Below are positions 56,533-64,000 of a stretch of DNA of 64,000 bases, one piece after another; position 1 is the first letter of the stretch; each line of letters starts with the position of its first letter. The DNA lies in the NCBI RefSeq assembly GCF_029255125.1, contig NZ_JAPUVR010000138.1, forward strand, positions 1 to 64,000. The letters are read 5' to 3'. The notes under the pieces were generated by a model. It saw nothing but the letters and a program-made list of their open reading frames with translations, was not told the DNA's origin and ran no database searches. This DNA comes from Accumulibacter sp. (lineage in GTDB: Bacteria; Pseudomonadota; Gammaproteobacteria; Burkholderiales; Rhodocyclaceae). Made by a program: the position numbers and the translations under genes.

Positions 56533-56904
56533 TCAAGCGGCGGAGTTGCCACCGGCGTTCGGCGGCTTGCCCTGCGCCTCGCTGCTTTCCGTAGTGGCGT
56601 CGCTTTCGGCGACGGTATCTGCGCTACCGCTGAAAACCGCTTTCGACTTGTCGAGCAACTCGCCCGCTTCCTCGACGACGCTCGCGCCGAGTCCGCGCGC
56701 TGTTTCAACTGCTTCGCCGGCCAACTCGCGCACCCGGGTTGTCGTCGCGCCGACGTTTTCGGCGACGCTTGCGCCGGCCTCCTGCGCCAACTCAACGGCT
56801 TTGGCGCCGGCTTCCTCGACCACCTCGACCGCCGAGGTGGCTACTTCCTTCGCTTTGTCCACGGCCGCCGTGGCCACTTCCCTAGCCTTGTCGAAAATCG
56901 TCAT
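56533..56904 (-). CDS. Amphipathic-helix repeat protein (LEA/apolipoprotein-like)
   Basis: 123 residues, no Cys or Trp, rich in Ala/Glu/Lys/Val, with an 11- or 7-residue periodicity: DKAREVATAAVDKAKEVATS, VEEAGAKAVELAQEAGASVA, ETARGLGASVVEEAGELLDK. It predicts long amphipathic helices with a disordered Ser/Gly tail (from about 95). Such proteins coat membranes or granules or protect against stress; in a PHA/polyphosphate accumulator a granule-surface role is possible but unproven. Stand-alone. Confidence 0.65.
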   Translation of the reverse strand: MTIFDKAREVATAAVDKAKEVATSAVEVVEEAGAKAVELAQEAGASVAENVGATTTRVRELAGEAVETARGLGASVVEEAGELLDKSKAVFSGSADTVAESDATTESSEAQGKPPNAGGNSAA

Positions 56905-57054
56905 TGTGATCCTCCGTCCGGGAAAAACACCGCCTTTACCATGGCAGTGACGAAATGATTATAGGCCGGGAATCGGCAGCTTGCGCCGATTTCGCAAGGT
57001 CGTTCCGGCCGGGCGGCGGCGCACGGCCAGCGCGCGACGCGTGTTCGCCGGCGC

Positions 57055-58334
<1,280 letters not shown>

Positions 58335-58343
58335 AGGTTTTGC

Positions 58344-61073
<2,730 letters not shown>

Positions 61074-61250
61074 AAGTACCTCGTGAATTGGAAAAATACA
61101 CATACATGGACACAGCGTGCACAGCAACCGCTGCTGCGCACGCCGGGCCGGGATCTCGCATGGCCTGCGCGCGTTCGCCGACCACCCGGGGTTTTGCGCT
61201 CCGGCTACGAGTGGGCGAGCCGAAGCGACACGGGAGGTCCTGGCGGGCGC

Positions 61251-62873
61251 TCAGATCTCCTCAGGCACCATCTTGATGGCGCCGCAAGGGCATTCGGCAA
61301 CACAAACGCCGCAGCCTTTGCAATACTCGTAGTTGAACTCGAAGCGCTTGCCCGGGCCAAGTTTGATTACCGCATTGTCCGGACAGACACCGTAGCAGTT
61401 GTCGCACTCGAAGCAGTTGCCGCACGACAGGCAGCGGCGCGCCTCGAACAAGGCGTTGGTTTCGTCGAGTCCGCCCTGCACCTCGTCGAAGGTCGACTGC
61501 CGGCGGATGATGTCGAGCATCGGTCGCACCGTCTTTGGGGCATCGGCGTAGTACCACGGATTGAGGTTTTCGAAGCTGGCGACTTCGTGCTTGGCCGGCG
61601 CGACGTACTGTTCGCCACGCAGCCAGGCGTCGATGTTGCGCGCCGCCTTCTTGCCGTGACCGATGGCTACGGTGACGTTGCGTTCGGCCGGGACCATGTC
61701 GCCGCCAGCAAAGATGCCCGGGTGGCCGGTCATCATGTTGGCGTTGACCTGGACGACGCCGTCCGAGACCGCCAAGCCGGGGACGCCCTCGAGCAGGCCG
61801 AGGTCGACGTCCTGACCGAGAGCAAGGACCAGCGAATCGGCTTCGATCGTCTCGAATTCACCGGTGGGTTGCGGGAAGCCCTTGCTGTCAAGCGCCATCT
61901 TTTCGATCGTCAGCGACGAATCGCCGGCCTGCTTGATCGTCGACAGCCATTTCACCATGACGCCTTCCTGCAGCGCTTCCTCGACCTCGAAATCGTGCGC
62001 CGGCATTTTTTCGCGCGTCCGACGATAGACGATCAGCGGCTCGGCGCCCATACGCTTGGCGGTTCGTGCAACGTCGATCGCCGTGTTGCCGCCGCCGTAG
62101 ACGACGACCCGGCGGCCGAGCAGCGGCTTGTCTTCGCCTTCCATGCTGCGCAGCAGCGAGATGGCGTCGATGATCTTCGCCGCGTCACCGGCCGGAATCA
62201 TCGCCCGCTTGCCAATGTGCGCGCCGACCGCCAGGAAGGCGGCGTCGAACTTGCCGGCCTGCATCGTTTCCAGGATGTTCTCGACCTTGCTGTTCAACTG
62301 CACCTTGACGCCGAGGTCGACGACGCGTTGCATTTCGGCTTCCAGGACATCGCGCGGCAGGCGGTATTTCGGGATGCCGAAGCGCATCATTCCGCCCAGC
62401 AGCGGGCCGGCCTCGTAGACGGTGACTTCGTGCCCCAGGCGGCGCAGGTGATAGGCGGCGGACATGCCGGATGGGCCGGCCCCGACGATCAACACGCGTT
62501 TGCCCGATTCGCTTGCCGGGGGCGAGAGGTGCCAGCCGCGTTTCAGTGCTTCGTCGCCGAGGAAGCGCTCGACCGAGTTGATGCCGACGGGGGCGTCGAT
62601 CTGCCCGCGGTTGCAGGCGCCTTCGCAGGTGTGGTAGCAGACTCGCCCCATGATCGCCGGGAAGGGGTTGTCTTTCGTCAAATGCCGCCAGGCGCTTTCA
62701 TAGTCACCCGATTCGGCGTGAAACAGCCAGCCCTGAATGTCTTCACCCGCCGGGCACTGCTTGTTGCAGGGCGGCAGGCGGTCGAGGTAGACCGGGCGCG
62801 AGGTGCGCCAGGAGCCGGTGCGGTTGGCCAGCGAGGAGCCTGGGTCTAGGGTAATGGCAAAGGGTTTTTCCAT
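61251..62873 (-). CDS. GltD-like FAD/NAD(P) oxidoreductase with ferredoxin domain
   Basis: 540 residues: an N-terminal Fe-S domain (CNKQCPAGEDIQGWL, VCYHTCEGACNRG), FAD-binding VGAGPSGMSAAYHL, NAD(P)-binding VVVYGGGNTAIDVAR, and a C-terminal ferredoxin part. The last shows CLSCGNCFECDNCYGVCP (six Cys, an unusual first motif) and CKGCGVCVAECPCG. It probably passes electrons between ferredoxin and NAD(P)H for the oxidoreductase subunits encoded just upstream; porB's stop overlaps its ATG by one base (TGATG). Related genes accompany 2-oxoacid:ferredoxin oxidoreductases in other Rhodocyclales. Confidence 0.88.
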   Translation of the reverse strand: MEKPFAITLDPGSSLANRTGSWRTSRPVYLDRLPPCNKQCPAGEDIQGWLFHAESGDYESAWRHLTKDNPFPAIMGRVCYHTCEGACNRGQIDAPVGINSVERFLGDEALKRGWHLSPPASESGKRVLIVGAGPSGMSAAYHLRRLGHEVTVYEAGPLLGGMMRFGIPKYRLPRDVLEAEMQRVVDLGVKVQLNSKVENILETMQAGKFDAAFLAVGAHIGKRAMIPAGDAAKIIDAISLLRSMEGEDKPLLGRRVVVYGGGNTAIDVARTAKRMGAEPLIVYRRTREKMPAHDFEVEEALQEGVMVKWLSTIKQAGDSSLTIEKMALDSKGFPQPTGEFETIEADSLVLALGQDVDLGLLEGVPGLAVSDGVVQVNANMMTGHPGIFAGGDMVPAERNVTVAIGHGKKAARNIDAWLRGEQYVAPAKHEVASFENLNPWYYADAPKTVRPMLDIIRRQSTFDEVQGGLDETNALFEARRCLSCGNCFECDNCYGVCPDNAVIKLGPGKRFEFNYEYCKGCGVCVAECPCGAIKMVPEEI

Positions 62874-63886
62874 CAGTTTGCCTCCTGGTCGAGCAGTCCG
62901 TATTTGCGAATGTTCTTGTCTGCCGCCGCCTGCAGGCGGGCGATCGTTTCTACCGCCGGCTTCTTGCCGAACAGGTGGGCGTAGCGCTTCTGCAGTTTGA
63001 GGTATTCCTCGACCGGTTGAGGCCGCCGGATCTTGAGCACGCCGGTGACCTCACCATGCTCCGCCTCGAACACCGGGAAGATACCCGTTTCCTTGGCCAG
63101 TCGCGCCAGGCGGATGGTGTCTTGCGAAGCGGCGCCCCAGCCAAGCGGGCAGGGGACGAGAATGTGGATGTAGCGCGCGCCGCGGATGCCCATCGCTTTG
63201 GTCACCTTGTACTCGAGATCGCGCAGATCGGCGACGGTTGCCGTAGCGACATACGGAATCTCGTGCGCCATCGCGATCGCCGGGACAAACTTGCCCTGGC
63301 CGAAGGCGTTGCCGGGTTCCGGCCCGACTGGCATCGTCGTTGCCGTGCGCGCCGCTGGCGGCGTTGCCGAACTGCGCTGGACACCGGTATTCATATAGCC
63401 GCCGTTGTCGTAGCAGATGTAGAGCACGTCGTCGTTACGTTCGAACATGCCGGACAGGCAGCCGAAACCGATGTCGGTCGTACCACCGTCACCGCCCTGA
63501 GCAACGACGCGCACGTCGCCCATCTGGCCTTTCTGGCGCTTGACCTTGATCGCCGCGGCGATGCCCGTGCCGATCGCCGCCGTGTTGCCGAACAGCGAGT
63601 GAATCCATGGGATCTGCCACGACGTTTCCGGGTAGGGCGTCGAGAAGACTTCCAGACAGCCGGTTGCGTTGGCGGCAATCAGGCGACCGCGCGCGGCGTT
63701 CATCGCCGCATCGATCGCGTAGCGTGCGCCAAGCGCTTCACCGCAGCCCTGGCACGCGCGGTGTCCGGAGTTGAGCGAGTTGGTGCGCTCGACGTGCGCC
63801 TGGACGCTGCGCTCTTCCGGCGCGAGCAGGCGGTTGCCGACGGTAAAGGTGCCCGTCTGATAAAAGTGTACAGGTTGGAAACTCAT
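62873..63886 (-). CDS. porB: Pyruvate:ferredoxin oxidoreductase beta subunit
   Basis: TPP-binding subunit of a 2-oxoacid:ferredoxin oxidoreductase. 337 residues: Fe-S/TPP region RACQGCGEALGARY, ATGCLEVFSTPYPETSWQIP and the TPP-Mg motif GGDGGTTDIGFG followed by DNGGYMNTGVQRSS. These fit the pyruvate-type (PorB) rather than the 2-oxoglutarate type. It comes after porA in the operon. Sensitive to oxygen as a family, so an anaerobic role is expected. Confidence 0.92.
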   Translation of the reverse strand: MSFQPVHFYQTGTFTVGNRLLAPEERSVQAHVERTNSLNSGHRACQGCGEALGARYAIDAAMNAARGRLIAANATGCLEVFSTPYPETSWQIPWIHSLFGNTAAIGTGIAAAIKVKRQKGQMGDVRVVAQGGDGGTTDIGFGCLSGMFERNDDVLYICYDNGGYMNTGVQRSSATPPAARTATTMPVGPEPGNAFGQGKFVPAIAMAHEIPYVATATVADLRDLEYKVTKAMGIRGARYIHILVPCPLGWGAASQDTIRLARLAKETGIFPVFEAEHGEVTGVLKIRRPQPVEEYLKLQKRYAHLFGKKPAVETIARLQAAADKNIRKYGLLDQEAN

Positions 63887-63897
63887 CGTCTTTCTCC

Positions 63898-64000
63898 TCA
63901 GCCAATACGGGCGGCAACGACGCCGATGTCACGCAGCATGCTTTCGGCGGCCGGACCCGAGCGGCGGGTCGCGCGTTCGCGTTCGAGCTGCTTGTTGACG
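63898..64000 (-). CDS. porA: 2-oxoacid:ferredoxin oxidoreductase alpha subunit, 3' end
   Basis: Only the last 33 residues (ending ESMLRDIGVVAARIG) lie in the window; the gene continues beyond its end. The stop is 11 bases before porB, same strand. The sequence itself is too short to identify; the call is from position and the well-known porA-porB order. Confidence 0.6.
   Translation of the reverse strand, partial: VNKQLERERATRRSGPAAESMLRDIGVVAARIG

Noticed and set aside
61083-62849. 588-codon plus-strand frame opposite the GltD-like gene
   Set aside because: Same reason: GC-driven shadow of a clearly recognised flavoprotein gene.

Overview
The window looks like a chromosomal segment of a GC-rich betaproteobacterium. 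The gene content (phasin, pyruvate:ferredoxin oxidoreductase next to pyruvate phosphate dikinase, polar-type flagellar cluster with FleSR, GGDEF/EAL proteins) fits the Rhodocyclales, for example the Accumulibacter/Dechloromonas group. That placement is inferred from gene content and protein style, not from a marker alignment. Almost all of it is coding; there is no prophage, no CRISPR array and no intact insertion sequence.

Layout. 1-1684: two decayed transposase relics (IS3-like, then IS1634/IS4-like) and a non-coding stretch. 1685-2554: galU. 2732-13856 (minus strand): a tight operon fliF-G-(small ORF)-H-I-J-K-L-M-N-O-P-Q-R for the MS ring, C ring, export ATPase complex, hook-length control and export gate. 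Divergent from it (plus strand) are fleS-fleR and fliE; fliE has a very good sigma-54 promoter, the type of promoter FleR should activate. 16982-20472: a DUF4126 membrane protein, a small membrane protein, the ribosome-assembly GTPase RbgA/YlqF, an acyltransferase and a phasin. 20746-27964: a respiratory block with cytochrome c4, heme-copper oxidase subunits III, II and I (subunit I carries the A2-type YSHP motif), two SCO copper chaperones, heme O synthase and a LysE-type exporter.

28023-36388: a diguanylate cyclase, an alpha/beta hydrolase, a TerC-family manganese exporter preceded by a promoter and a yybP-ykoY manganese riboswitch, a small hypothetical, a PlsC-like acyltransferase, ComEC, and a decayed stretch with a frameshifted, truncated NERD-domain pseudogene. 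36389-41002: a 1537-residue CheB-CheR-coiled coil-PAS-GGDEF-EAL fusion. 41096-42996: a UDP-glucuronate epimerase-like protein and MutM. 43091-50082: a conserved housekeeping block (TPR protein, lolB, ispE, tRNA-Gln, prs, rplY, pth, ychF). 50499-52523: tRNA-Val with its own promoter and terminator, and an ABC-F ATPase of the YbiT type.

52831-54385: an unrecognised outer-membrane-type lipoprotein gene followed after 13 bases by a TIR-domain protein with two membrane helices; this is the least explained gene pair and the best candidate here for an undescribed system. 54511-58173: an old yellow enzyme, two small proteins and tgt. 58344-64000 (minus strand): ppdK, a GltD-like flavoprotein with C-terminal ferredoxin clusters, porB and the 3' end of porA, an anaerobic pyruvate node that links pyruvate, PEP, ferredoxin and NAD(P)H. 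Many genes overlap by 1-30 bases, and several starts are GTG or TTG; these are stated entry by entry.
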